Assembly: GCF_932526225.1 (NCBI RefSeq)
Contig: NC_064046.1
Coordinates: 8,171,219-8,235,218, forward strand
From: Nematostella vectensis
Taxonomy: Eukaryota > Cnidaria > Anthozoa > Actiniaria > Edwardsiidae
Length of the DNA stretch: 64,000 nt
Direction: 5' to 3'
Below the pieces are notes generated by a model. That model was given only the letters and a program-made list of their open reading frames with translations, searched no databases and was not told where the DNA came from. Each line of letters begins with the position of its first letter. The stretch's first letter is position 1. Positions 34,896 to 46,447 of the stretch are shown here, in pieces. The position numbers and the translations under genes are program-made.

Positions 34896-37800
34896 TTGAT
34901 ATCGATATTATGTTTTAGTCTTTAATCGCAAATTTTATTTTTAATTCATCTCATGTACATAATCTGTATAAAGACCCAATAAAAAGTATGTATGTATACG
35001 TGTGTAGGGTCAAAACCGCCCCTGATACTCAGGTCGGATCTAGGAAAAAAGTTCACATATCATTTTATTTAGATCATGGTAAACCTTCCCTTCTAAACGT
35101 TAGGCCCACGGTTAAACCAGAATTTTGGCCGTCACTAAAAATCTGCCAATCAACCAGGTTACTATAATTCGCGGCGGATGGCTGGTTTAAATCGGGCCCA
35201 GTCCCTAGGGGATCCATTTGTTTAGCTAGTTGTATAAGACACCAGTTCGAGTTAGCGAGAGGTCAAAGTTTCTGAAGTTTGGATTAGCGAGAGGTTATAG
35301 TTACTTGACTGAAAATATTTCAGCGATACTGTTACCTAGGGTTCTTGTTAGCGAGGTTGAAGTTACCAAGGGTTCGTGTTAGCGGGAGGTGCAATTTAAC
35401 GCAGGGCATTGGTATATTAATAGAAAAAAGAATTGCCGTGAATGGTCCAGCAGAGGCGGCAATTGTAAAGTGCTTTACTAGATACGATCCCAAGAGCTTT
35501 TAATAATTCATCAGTTTCAAATGAATTTGTAATGCAAACTGTCCCTGAGAACCTCGTTCCGATGGAATAAAGGAATTCCAAGTCGGTATTATTCAATGAG
35601 ACCCGCTTTTCAAGAGCATTCACCGTTGCACTAAAGCTCAAAAAATCATCCCCAAATCGTGTTTCCAGGTAAGACAAATTTATAATCAGCTATATTTAGA
35701 GTGGATATTCCTTTACCCACATTCTTATTCGGTATTATGCAATAGAATTCGCGTTTCAATTGAATAAATTCTTTTTAATGACACAAAAATGTATTTCGCT
35801 AAACAATTTAGAATTATTTTCCTTAAAAAAAAAGAAATCACAATACTCACACGCTCTTTTTTTCTATACAAGGGTCAAACTTCGGCGGCATGGCTGTCAA
35901 ACTTCTATCATAATTTTCAATTTGTTTATACTAGTAAGCTGTTGTTATTTGTTTAATCATTGAAAACGAAGAGTGCAGAAAGTTTGCTTTAAGAGCTGAT
36001 TTAAAACTGGTCTGACAAAATAAAACCACAAAAATATTTTTGTTTGTAAATAAAAATAAAAAGATAATAGATGTCATATATTTATATAAAAGAAAATGTA
36101 CTCGAAATCTCTTGTTTTCTTGTTATAGTTCATCTTGATTTTCCAGTTTAAGTTTCCAGAATTTTTGAATTAAAATTTTCAGTCTTTTTTTTTAAACTAA
36201 TCACCACTTATCAATGTAGTTATAATCTGAAAGCTCATCTTTGACAACACTCGATAACAAATAAGTATCCCAGAAATTCCACGAAAAAGAAAACGAAGAA
36301 TGTGATCTCCCTGTGAATGCCTTACCATAACATCGCTCGCTTGCCTAAATTTATACAAAAGGCATCAATTTAGGAAAGACGGCTCACGGTATTTCTTTAG
36401 GAATTCTCAACAACACCTAATTGATCCCAGGGAAACAAGCAAATACGTGTTTCGCCACTAATTAGATCTTGGTCTTTTCGTGGTTCCCACAAGGAAGCCC
36501 AAGGTTGTAGAGGGGTGATCAACTTGACTCACATCATTTCCTTGACAACCCTTTAGAACCCATAAATGATCCCAATATATATATATATATGGTAATAAGC
36601 TTACAAGTGAAATGTTACGATCCAGGGCATACATTGCGCCCCCCTTCCCGAAACACGTTAGAATGACATATTTAATCGATTGAATATGTTTTGATGCCGA
36701 AAATATTCATTTTAAAAGTTGCTGGGAAAAAATTATCTGTTCCTTTTTTTCCAGGAGGGGCCATTCCTTTTTTCCCCAGCCAGCATTGGTTAGGATTTTT
36801 TCCCCAGCTAGCAGCCGTAAGGCGTTTAAGCACATAAATAATTGCCCGTATAGCCGATCGGGACGATTTTTTCCCCAAGCATCCGCTCCAGCGCCCCCCA
36901 AAATATTCCCAGCACAACTAGTTCGACTCCAGAAATTTGCCAGCAGAACCAATTGGGACGTTTTTTTTCAGTAACCGAATGGTCTAACATATTCCCGCCA
37001 GTAAAAAACGACTTGCCGAACAAATATTTTGCGGAACAGGTCCATTTTGTACGATTGACCATATGGACTAGCATAGCAATAACGCGAGAGGCTGAATTCC
37101 ACCCTCGCCAGTCCCCTGGGTCATGAGGCTCTGAGAACGAGAATGGAAGGGAATGGATAAGAATAAAACCACAGGGGGCCCAAACTCAGTTTGTGATTTT
37201 TGAGATTCATGTAAAAATAAAAACATTCTATGACAATACGTCACTATCTCGATGACGTCTACAATATTGACTTGCGCGAGCTAAAAAAAAGATTTTGTGC
37301 ATCGAAGAAAAAATGATATCAACGATATCCAAAAGAATAGATCCCATCTTTTAATACGAGCGAGCTCTAGAAGGACATAATATGGTAAGCAAGAACTGAA
37401 ATGATAAAGAGATTTGTCACTTTTGCGGGCAAGAAGGCGTAACGGAACGTGGATGGATCGGATCAGACTGCAACAGTGAGAAACTAGGTTCTTTAAAAAG
37501 ACACTAAGCGACAGTATATGAGCTTTCCTTTAGGAACCATGCAGCAAATAAGCTAGTTTAGTAAGCTCAAGTATGTAGTAATTGAAGATAGTTTATTTTA
37601 TTTTTAGTTAGCTAGTTAACGTATTAGGCAAGTAATCCAAAAGCTTTTAGTGAGTAATTAATAAAGTTTAGATAGTCAATTAAGTGTGAGGGAGTGAGTT
37701 ATTACACAACCACACCAGCTAGGCTGTAAATTCTATCGCGTTTAACCAAATCCATTTATTATTTACTACAAGAGAGCATAAGCTCTCTTGATTACTATTA

Positions 37801-38011
37801 TTATATATCCCCGTCTCGGACAAAGAAGAACGATGTACACATATCCGTTTTGTTTGAAAATGTTACCTAAGTGTGCGCAGTTCATTGCACCTTCTGCCAT
37901 ATCCTTTTTTCGTTTCGAAGAATTCCATTTGTATAAATGATGACTCGATTTCTTCTCTTAGGGTTGACACTTCATATCACCGACTACCGATCACCGACAA
38001 TCGACTACGTC

Positions 38012-38482
38012 ATGCCACCCAGCCCATACTTCCGGTTACTTTTCTACGGAATGCTTGGTTTTACATACGAAGTTCTCTTCACTTCCGCCTCTGACTTCAT
38101 CACTCGACGACTCGCCGATTACCAATTCCGCGGCTACTCTTCGTTGTGGTCTTTCTTTATATACGGGACTTGCAGTTTCTGTGGCGAGCAGGTCTACGTC
38201 ATCACCAAAGACCGCCTATCGCTATGGTTACGGGGAATTTTATACCTCATCATGGCGTATAGTTGGGAGTTCCTTGCTGGCTTGGTGTTAAGACAGTTTA
38301 ATGCTTGTTCGTGGGATTATACGCACTTCAGCTTTGACCTGATGGGATTGATTGCGCTTGAGTATGCCCCGTTTTGGTTTCTAGCCGGGCTTTTTCAGGA
38401 GTCCATCTATGACTATTTGCTTCTTGAACTTAGGTGTGTGTCTGAAACAGATGGTAATGGAAACGAAATAAAAATTGATTGA
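38012..38482 (+). CDS. TMEM229B: TMEM229B-like multi-pass membrane protein
   Basis: The frame gives 156 residues and ends in TGA at 38480-38482. It follows the TMEM229 pattern: FYGMLGFTYEVLFTSASDFI, SLWSFFIYGTCSF, YLIMAYSWEFLAGLVLRQFN followed by ACSWDYTHFSFDLMGLIALE, then YAPFWFLAGLFQES. Three to four hydrophobic segments are visible, and the LRQFNACxWDY motif is diagnostic. Human TMEM229B has about 167 residues. The frame is open further left to an ATG at 37937. I prefer the ATG at 38012 because a good acceptor (TTTCTTCTCTTAG, ends at 37961) lies between them, suggesting a 5' UTR intron, and because the family starts close to this point. The coding region has no intron. The molecular function is not established. 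Confidence 0.88.
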   Translation: MPPSPYFRLLFYGMLGFTYEVLFTSASDFITRRLADYQFRGYSSLWSFFIYGTCSFCGEQVYVITKDRLSLWLRGILYLIMAYSWEFLAGLVLRQFNACSWDYTHFSFDLMGLIALEYAPFWFLAGLFQESIYDYLLLELRCVSETDGNGNEIKID

Positions 38483-38752
38483 ATCTGCGAAAAACTGAAA
38501 CGAACTCAGTATAGGGGATAATACCATAAATGGAGGTATAAATAGGGAACTCGTATCGAGGTGTGTGTAGAGGTTATCACTGAATACCAGTCTTCTTGCT
38601 TGCACTTTTGTAATTTATTCATGCTTTTGGCCAGTTTATATCACGACAGTTTTTGCCAAGATTTTTTTAAAAGAATCCGTTCTATATTTTTGTTAGAAAT
38701 TTTTCAACCTGCTTTTAAATGTTCCAAATTTGTAAAAATCCAAAACTTGCAG

Positions 38753-38758
38753 AATAAA
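38753..38758 (+). other. Poly(A) signal AATAAA of the TMEM229B-like gene
   Basis: AATAAA lies about 270 bp after the stop at 38482, in AT-rich DNA. It is a reasonable 3' end. Confidence 0.45.
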
Positions 38759-41184
38759 AGATACTTTTGAAAAATAACATTGTTCCTTATAGTTCTAATG
38801 TCAAAATCTCAAATAGTGTAAAATGGATTTGTGGATACCGCCGCTTGCACGCGGCCACTAAAATCTAGACGTTCTTAACCGCAAATACTCAATCAATCAA
38901 ATGTCGATCAAATGTGTTGACTCGCAGCCGGTTGACTTTGAACAATCGGACGCCTTGATAAAAAGTTGCTATAGGGAAAGAATGGAATTTGCCTGTATGG
39001 TTATTGAGCAACCCCTGATTGACAGGAAGGTGTTTAGTTTTTGACTTTCTGACGTGGCCGCGTAGCAGTAGAAACGGTGGTAATAGAGGAAACCTATTTA
39101 TAGCACAGTTTGTGTCTGTTCTCATTTAAAATAACTCCTTTAATAGAGTTTTAAATGTTCCCAATAACAATATCAATTTTTACATCTACAATTTCGCTGG
39201 ATATTTTTTGTGACTAAATACTTAGGGCGTGTCAAAATATAAAACGAAGGAAATTTTTTTTAAATTTTTTAAAAGACCATTTTTTACTGAAGTGATATTT
39301 CGCACTCTCTCGATGTGTACAGCTGTGTATATATGAAATGTTGTGTGTTTGATTAAGGCAATGAAAGAAGGAAGTAAGGATTATATATAACAAATTGGTC
39401 AGACCACACCCCCACGTGACTCCATGCTTCACTCGTTTTTCCTGTCTAGACATCATGGGTACATTAGCGTGTTATTTTCATACCCGCAAAGATTTACATT
39501 ACAGTGTACAAGAAAACAATATTTCAAGGGTTACCTGTGTCACATGGAAAAAATGGAGTGGCAAGTGACCTCCCTCGCAACAGCGCAATTTGCTTTTCCT
39601 CCGTCCCAGCGACAAAATTTCTGGCGAAAATTGGCAAGAGTAATGCCTAAACAATGAAAACCCCATACTCTGACACGCACTGCGCACTTTGCATATCAAG
39701 AAAATTCAGCCAAAAATTGTCGTTTTTGCCAAACGCGGTTACTCCCATATAAGAAAAAATATATTCCTTATTTGGAAAAACTGCACGATTCTTGTTATTT
39801 TTAAGATTACCGTACCGCAGGTGCTTCGTAAACTATATGACTTGTAATCAGAAGATAAAAACAGTTACTGTGACGGTCTTTACTCAATGAAGAAAGTATC
39901 TGAAAAGAAACTAAGAGTCTTCGGTAACAGTCCCTCAAAACGACAACGTTTTCTTCATATGAGGGAGTACACACGCAACCCCCCTTCCCCCCCCCCCCCC
40001 CCCCCCACACACACACACTCTTCCTCCACCCTCGCTACGCACGGTGCCAACTGTGATTCCAAGAGGAGGACTGACATCAGGGTTGGGCATGCCAAAAACA
40101 CAGTCAGTGGTTCCTGAGTAATCGCCAATTCTTAGACTTTTCGCATGGGATATCTATGAGTGCGCATACCATCCCAGAAAATCTCGGCTATACGCCTGTG
40201 GTTTGTTGTTGTCACCAGAGAAGGCCAAGGAAAAATTTGGAGTGGGACTTCTTATAGATTAAAGATAAAGTTTTAGGTGTTATCATCAATATTGCAGAAG
40301 CATCACGTGTACTTATGCTAACAAAGGAAAGACTATTACCCTTGGATGGGTGAGAATATTTGAAGAAATTGAAAGCAAGAGACAGAAGGCATCAAGGCAC
40401 ACTAAAAAACAGAGCAAAAATAGCGATTGTTGAGCGATTATAAGGATAATATATGTGTTACACTTTGTAAAGCTATTTACGGTACTTTAGAAACACTTGA
40501 AGGCAATTTAGCTAATCTATGAAATGACCTTTGACTTTGTGTATTGCACGTACTTTGTGGTATATCACGCGACTGCCTTGATGAGGAGACTTTAAAATAG
40601 AGTTTGTTTAAAACCTTACTAGATCATTTTAGGCCAGTAGATAAGGGGGCTCGTAGGAATCCACCACCCCCCCCCCCCCCCCCCGCCCCGCCCACCCCCC
40701 CACTCCCCACCTCAAAGTTCTGGCTACGGGCCTGCATTTACAAGGTATGGTAATTTAGCGCTAATACATGGAACTACGACCTTTGAAATCTATCGTACGT
40801 ACATACGTGATGCAGTGTATCAAGTGACTGTATTAATTTCTCGAAATGAAGCCTGTGTCTGCACAATGTATATTCAATCATTAACCTATAATTCAGCTAT
40901 ATGCTCACTTTTAAAGTTTCAATGTATACTTTATAGGGGATATAGTGAGTTTCTCACTGCGTTAAACATTGTAATGAAGTATACGATGTACTTAAAATGC
41001 AAGAGGCTTGTTTAGCTTATCCATTTAATGATAACCTGTCTATCTGTAGCATGTACTAGTATTGTATCACTAGACTGCTGTGGACTTTGAAGAAGCACTA
41101 TGTTTATATAGGATACAAGGAAACAACAGTGAGACAACTTTCTCGAACTTTCTTGGATAAGTTCCCTCCGCCTTTTGGTTGATA

Positions 41185-41349
41185 CAGGCGCGTACCAAGG
41201 ATTGTTTGAGGGGGAAAATGGGGGGGGGGGGGGGGGGGGGTATCATATGGAAAAGCATAGTTCTTGAAAATTCCTTAATATGAAATGACCCACGGCCGCA
41301 AAAAACGGGCTGCGCGCGCATCCTGTCCACCCCCCTGTGTATGCTCCTG
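41185..41349. mobile_element. Copy of the CAGGCGCGTACCCAGG MITE family
   Basis: It begins CAGGCGCGTACCAAGGATTG, then has a long G-run and TATCATATGGAAAAGCATAG, CCTTAATATGAAATGACCCA, and ends TGTGTATGCTCCTG as a decayed inverse end. Confidence 0.75.
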
Positions 41350-41760
41350 AAATATATTGGACACGACAGTGTTGGAAAACGCAAGACTAGTTCTAGTAGT
41401 GCGGTTACACCAGCCTTTTTGTTTTAAAATGGCGGCGTTTCATCATTTACATTTTGACGAATGCTAAAAAAAACTAGACCAAACTAAAGGCTATAATTTT
41501 CTTTATGACTCCGTCATTAACAAACAAATCTGTCATCTTTTGTGCAGTATGGTTTTAATGCTGTACAGTAAGTCAAAACAGCGACCGAAGTCAGCCTTTC
41601 GTACCTTCACTCGTGCGATTCAACACTGAGACTTTGTTTGTTTTTGAACACGCGCATGCGCATATGTGATTCAGCACCGTTATTGGCCACACATAAACAA
41701 TCCTAAACATTCAAGTGAAGTTTGTGTACAAGTAGAAATACAGCACTTTTTACAGAAGTG

Positions 41761-41844
41761 TTCCCTTCTGCGCAGAGCTTTCTGAGTCGCTCGTTCGTGG
41801 AGAGAAGGAAACGAGCGACGCAGAAAGCTCTGCGCAGGAGGGTA
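41761..41844. mobile_element. 84-bp hairpin element with near-perfect 9-bp target duplication
   Basis: The left arm CCCTTCTGCGCAGAGCTTTC and the right arm GAAAGCTCTGCGCAGGAGGG are inverted copies meeting in a short loop. Flanks ACAGAAGTG (41752-41760) and ACAAAAGTG (41845-41853) agree at 8 of 9. Confidence 0.75.
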
Positions 41845-42623
41845 ACAAAAGTGAGCATTCAGTATCTAAAGATCTACTACGAGTGATATTAAAAGCCTTA
41901 GCTTGTTTCTTTGTCAACCTCACGTACGCAGATCAAAGTTATGATCTGTTACAAGATGTGTACTTGGCTGTTTAGTAAACACTTTGCAACAAGGGATTTA
42001 TTTATTCAAATCTCAGTCAGAAACACTCGACTAGATTTTTTATCGGAAATGGTGTGTCACGTTCATAGGAAAACATCGTTTAGAAAGCACTCAACATTAG
42101 GAGCTGTTAGTTATAAGGTCACGCTTGGTGTCAACAGATATTCTACCTTTCAGCACCTTTAAACCAAGGTTCTCTGTTGTTGTTTTTCTGTTTGTTCTGT
42201 TATTTATCCATTTATTTTTTATCTAAGAAACTCTGGGTTTCCAAAGGATGAGCGATTAATTATGGGGAAATTTCATATTTCTTCATCATACTTTGGACTC
42301 TATTGTTAAGTATGAGGGGCGGGGAAGTAGTTGTAGTTGTCGATGTCGTCGTCTTGAGGTGAAACAAGGCACTTGCCTTTGTCATCTGAGAACATATACA
42401 ATAATCTAGTTATTTTAGCCGCAGGGATATTCAGTCTCGGTAATATTGCCTGGCGTGGCCATAATTTTCTTCGGTCAGGGAGAGATATATGTGACAATGC
42501 TCACAGGGAAGACGTCAGCATTTGTAGGGGAGCGCAAGACTAGATATATCACAAGAAAACAAAATGTAATTTGGCGAGTCAATATCCAGTTTGAAAGACC
42601 GCCCTCTGGATCCCAAGCAGTTC

Positions 42624-42870
42624 GGGGGCGGATGATGAATTCATATTTCATTATTTCCATAATTCATTATTCCTGCTTATTTTATTTCGATAATTTATTA
42701 TTCATGTCATCATTTTTCTCAATAATTTATAATCGGATTTATTCATATAATTCATTCTTTGGATAAACTTCATAATTCATTATTCCTTTAGTTTTGAAAC
42801 CAATAATTCATTATTCCCAACCATTTTACAGCCATAATTCATTATTCATAATTCCTCTTCCGCCCCTGAA
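42624..42870. repeat. Degenerate ATAATTCATTATTC tandem repeat bounded by GGGGCGGA/TCCGCCCC
   Basis: ATAATTCATTATTCC-like units recur about nine times. The tract is bounded by GGGGGCGGATGA on the left and CCTCTTCCGCCCCTGA on the right, which are roughly inverted, so this may be one MITE with an internal repeat. Confidence 0.6.
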
Positions 42871-45682
42871 GCAGGTGGAGTACACCCCCTGTACCACCCT
42901 TAGCTACCACGCCTCACATTTCGACTCAGCGGAGGTTCGAGTTAGCCTGGGTTCGAAAATAAACAGTATATACATTCATGGTATTAAATTACATGCAAAT
43001 TACCAAAGCAAACGTGATGTTTTATTGAATGTTGGCAGCAGAAAGGCTATTTCCTAAGATTCCTTCACCTTATTTTGATTCTAATCGTTCCACTTGTTCG
43101 CAGGACACGTGCGTTTCCAAACAGGCACGTATCCATTAGGTCAAAAAAGTTTTTTTTTACTATTGAAATAATCTAAAGCCTCTCCAAGTCACATAACTAC
43201 AATAGGTGGAGATCCGGATGGGCCTGCCCCCATGGGAACCCCTGACTTTTAATAAGAGAGGGAAATCCGAAATACAGTTATTAGCTACTATACAGGCTAA
43301 AATATAATGCTCTAATTTTCAGATGTTCGCATTTTTGGTGTTCGAATGCTCGCTTGTTTGCTCTTTAATTTAACACTGGCGCAAAGGGAAATGAAACCAG
43401 AATAAGTAAACAGTACTTATACTATGCTATTTTTACCTCTCGGACGCAGAACTGCTATTTCCATCGGACGCCTTTTATAAAGGTATATTTATACTCTGAT
43501 GACATAACTAGGAATTGCTACAATGTTATTCCGTTGAATTTTCCCTTTTTATTATTTGGCGCGAGTCTACTTTTCCTAAGGGGTAGGGGTAAAGTCAGCG
43601 TGTCAAAAAGAAACATCGAGAAAAAGATCGAATAAGCAAGCTAAGGTCATCTCTTCAGTCTAACGATACAAGGCACATATCTGAAAATCTTATTAACTAT
43701 TCAGAAATTCTACCAATAGAGGAATATAAAAATAGGTTGTTAAAAATCAGATAATAGTATGTCGTAAAGTCGAATTTCTTTTTCACGCAAGTTACTAGGT
43801 TATCAGATTGTCTTCTTCGCGTTCTATTCTTAAATTGAGCAAACGAGGTGGTCTAATTAGATTCAAGATTTCTTGACGTACTGCACAGATGGGAAAGACG
43901 AACATGGCGAGCATTTCTATTCCTTTTGCGTCACAAAAAAAACATATGTTGTCTATGGTCTTTGGTATTGCTTTCTTTTCCCTGTTTGCGCGTATATCTT
44001 TTAACTAGTCATAGGAAGGCGTATTTAATTCTTTACCGGATTAGATTAAAACAAGAGATATAATATCATTTCTATCTAGAGAAAAGGAATCATTTAAAGC
44101 CAAACAATTTATTCTAAACCATTTTAATTGTTGTTTTTATCATTTGACGTTCATTTCCTACGTGAGCAACCAACGTCATATGCTGATAAATAATACGTCG
44201 ACTTTCAGCCATAAAAATGTTGTCATTTCCTCTGATTTGGTTAGAAAAAGGGGAATATCCTAAATGCTTCAGTACAAACGCATTACAAGCGAAGAAAAAA
44301 AAAAGAAGAAAAAAGAAAAAGCCCATATTCATGCTAACGTTGTACGAATTTTTGGGTTGTCTTAATAAGAGCACACATCACAGATCACACAAAAGCGATT
44401 TTTACTAAATGTGCACTTGAAGCCACCGCTATTCAATTTTTATTCCTATTTCAAAATGACGTCATATAGTATAGGCCTATTTCTCCAAGGATATGGCCGC
44501 TATCACGCGAAGTATTTTTCACTTGATCATGTTTTTCTAGATTTGAAAACCGATCCTTGAACTACAGGTATGACTAGATTCAGATAAAACATCAGTTCTA
44601 TTTCCCGTTTGGGTTTCAGGTTTCGAATAATTAAAAAGCGAAGGTGTACCGCGCGGGAGCTTGAGAAAAAAAAACACCCAGTAATGATGTTGATTGCCTC
44701 GTTAATCAAATTCTAGCTATTTTTAGCTGTGCCTGGGGATTTTCGTCATTGTATTCTTCTTATATTGTTTGTTTCGCTTGGGCTATACTCCCCGAAAATA
44801 TCTTTAATTGTCTCCAATACCTATGTTTCGTCGAAATTAATCTGGAATTTCTCATGGAGCTAAAATAAGAGACATTACACAGATAGAAATCTATTAGTTA
44901 GTGATAACAGGTTGGGTTAGGTATGTTGGGAAATTCCGTGAAGTTTTGCACGCGGTTATATTATTTTGAGATAAAGTTGATTATGTTAATTCGAAGTTTC
45001 GCGTATTTCCAGCTGTGCGAACAGAGCTAAATTTAACCACATGCAAATTATATTGAAAACACATTTCAAAAATATATTTTTAATATCAATAAATTTATCA
45101 GTTAAATAGGGGAATACGTTTTATCTATAGCATCAAGGCCACGCAACTTCAGCATTGTATTAGCTTATATTTATTTCTCTTTTTTTTCTTTTTCCTGTCT
45201 TTGCATACTTCATATTAATTATCTTCACATGTACATAAGTCTTTTCAAATGTAATAAAAATAAATATATACTTTCAAGTAAAGCTGTTGATTTCACTACA
45301 AAATTTTCACGACGTATGATATTTTTACAAGAAATATATACAATAGTTTTTTTTAGCATTTATGACATGTTTGTTTGCAAATGGGAATTTCCCTTCAAAT
45401 GCAAATCTTGAAGTGGTATTCGTTTTACTTTACGCAATGCAAAGTTACTGTTATGGCGCTCATTTTTCACCGAAAATACGTTCTAAAATTAACCACTAAT
45501 TCAACGAAGCAGAAAACGCGGTTTTCGTGAGAGGGTCAGGGGTGTTTGTAACCGTGAATCAGGTCGTTTGAAAGATTTCGGCTGCACTGTCATTCTGAGC
45601 AAGGGCCAATATCTAAAGTCCTCTTCTAGATGCCACGTAAAACATTAGCACAACTTCTCCAGAACAGTCGTTTTCGTTTTTA

Positions 45683-46447
45683 TTAAACGTGGGCCTTTAA
45701 AAGGTGTCTTCTGTCATGTCTATGTGGGCTGAATAAAACGTTCCTTGAGCTAAGAAGTTGCACCATTTGTCTATCTCTCTGTTGCACTGCAATATGTATT
45801 GGTGAAAGTCCGTCATCGTTTTTAGCGCGAACGTTTGCACCTTGTCTTAGCAAATACGCGGCACACTTGTGATTACCACCACACACTGCAGCGTGAAGCG
45901 GCGTCCATCCCTCACGGTCTCTACAATCCACATCTGCTCCTAACTGAACCAAGACATTCACGCAGCGACTCTTCCCTTCGTAGGAAGACTCGTGCAGCGC
46001 CGTCACCCCGCTAGCGTTCAATTGATTCACGTTAACTCGCCCCGAAAGAATAATGTTTTTTAGTGCGTTGTGATCATTCGCCGAAACTGCGGAATAGACA
46101 GCGTGTGAAGGATGTAAAAAACCACCGCATGCGTCAGTCCTAACGGCCATGTCCGATGGCGAACAATCATCAGGAAATTTCACCTCCTCGATCACAATTT
46201 TCGGAATAACCCATTCTCTTCTCTTCTTTATTAACTGTTTTTCATTCACGTCCCTTTCGCCAATCATAGAAATTGGTAGAAGAATATTTTTGTATATTCT
46301 CGGATCGATGCCATGTAGACGCGCGAGCTTTTTCTTCGGGAAAAATATTTTCGCGTTGTTCTTTTTCTGTGTTGTTGTGAAACTTGGTGGTTCTGGAAGT
46401 TCTTGTATTGGCGATAAAATTTGTAAACTCGTCATAATTGCCGTCAT
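45683..46447 (-). CDS. Ankyrin-repeat protein, PP1 regulatory subunit 27-like
   Basis: The frame gives 254 residues from the first ATG (46447). Residues 89-94 (VKFPDD) sit where PPP1R27 has its PP1-binding VRFPND segment, an RVxF-type motif, although the preceding residue here is Glu, not Arg/Lys. Three to four ankyrin repeats follow: about 112-145 (weak), 147-179 (GVTALHESSYEGKSRCVNVL), 180-212 (GWTPLHAAVCGGNHKCAAYL) and 213-240 (GLSPIHIAVQQRDRQMVQLL). The order matches PPP1R27 and the MYPT family, so a PP1-targeting role is plausible but inferred. The frame is open for about 130 nt upstream of the ATG (coding-like text PPYKHDRRERNTSYRQQ) back to a CTCCTTCAG acceptor-like site, so a further 5' exon may exist. 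The poly(A) hexamer overlaps the stop codon. Confidence 0.72.
   Translation of the reverse strand: MTAIMTSLQILSPIQELPEPPSFTTTQKKNNAKIFFPKKKLARLHGIDPRIYKNILLPISMIGERDVNEKQLIKKRREWVIPKIVIEEVKFPDDCSPSDMAVRTDACGGFLHPSHAVYSAVSANDHNALKNIILSGRVNVNQLNASGVTALHESSYEGKSRCVNVLVQLGADVDCRDREGWTPLHAAVCGGNHKCAAYLLRQGANVRAKNDDGLSPIHIAVQQRDRQMVQLLSSRNVLFSPHRHDRRHLLKAHV

Larger units (their letters stand above)
32236..37936. other. Gene-poor spacer upstream of GPCR B
   Basis: I see no recognisable gene in this stretch. It contains the fold-back element at 33871-34435, a CAGGCGCG-family MITE at 34723-34895 and an AT microsatellite near 33410-33427. A minus-strand frame at 35417-35677 is unassigned. A region near 36700-37080 has several short TTTTTTCCCCAGC-like repeats. 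The first 200 bp or so upstream of 32235 should hold the promoter of GPCR B, but I see no clear TATA box. Confidence 0.5.
38483..45682. other. Gene-poor spacer, 38.5-45.7 kb
   Basis: I recognise no gene here. It holds homopolymer C tracts (about 39987-40006 and 40669-40684), a CAGGCGCG MITE (41185-41349), a small hairpin element (41761-41844) and an ATTCATTATT-rich tract (42624-42870). The rest is AT-rich single-copy-looking sequence with short frames that show no domain. Confidence 0.5.

Noticed and set aside
36672-37074. Minus-strand frames with GKK-rich repeats
   Set aside because: Overlapping frames in two registers over TTTTTTCCCC-type repeats, with no domain or splice context.
37937-38011. 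Upstream ATG for the TMEM229B-like protein
   Set aside because: It is in frame, but a strong splice acceptor at 37961 lies between it and the family-like start at 38012, so it is probably intron sequence.
39424-39699. Overlapping frames on both strands near 39.5 kb
   Set aside because: One ends in a donor-like ACACAG|GTAACC, but there is no homology I recognise and no partner exon.
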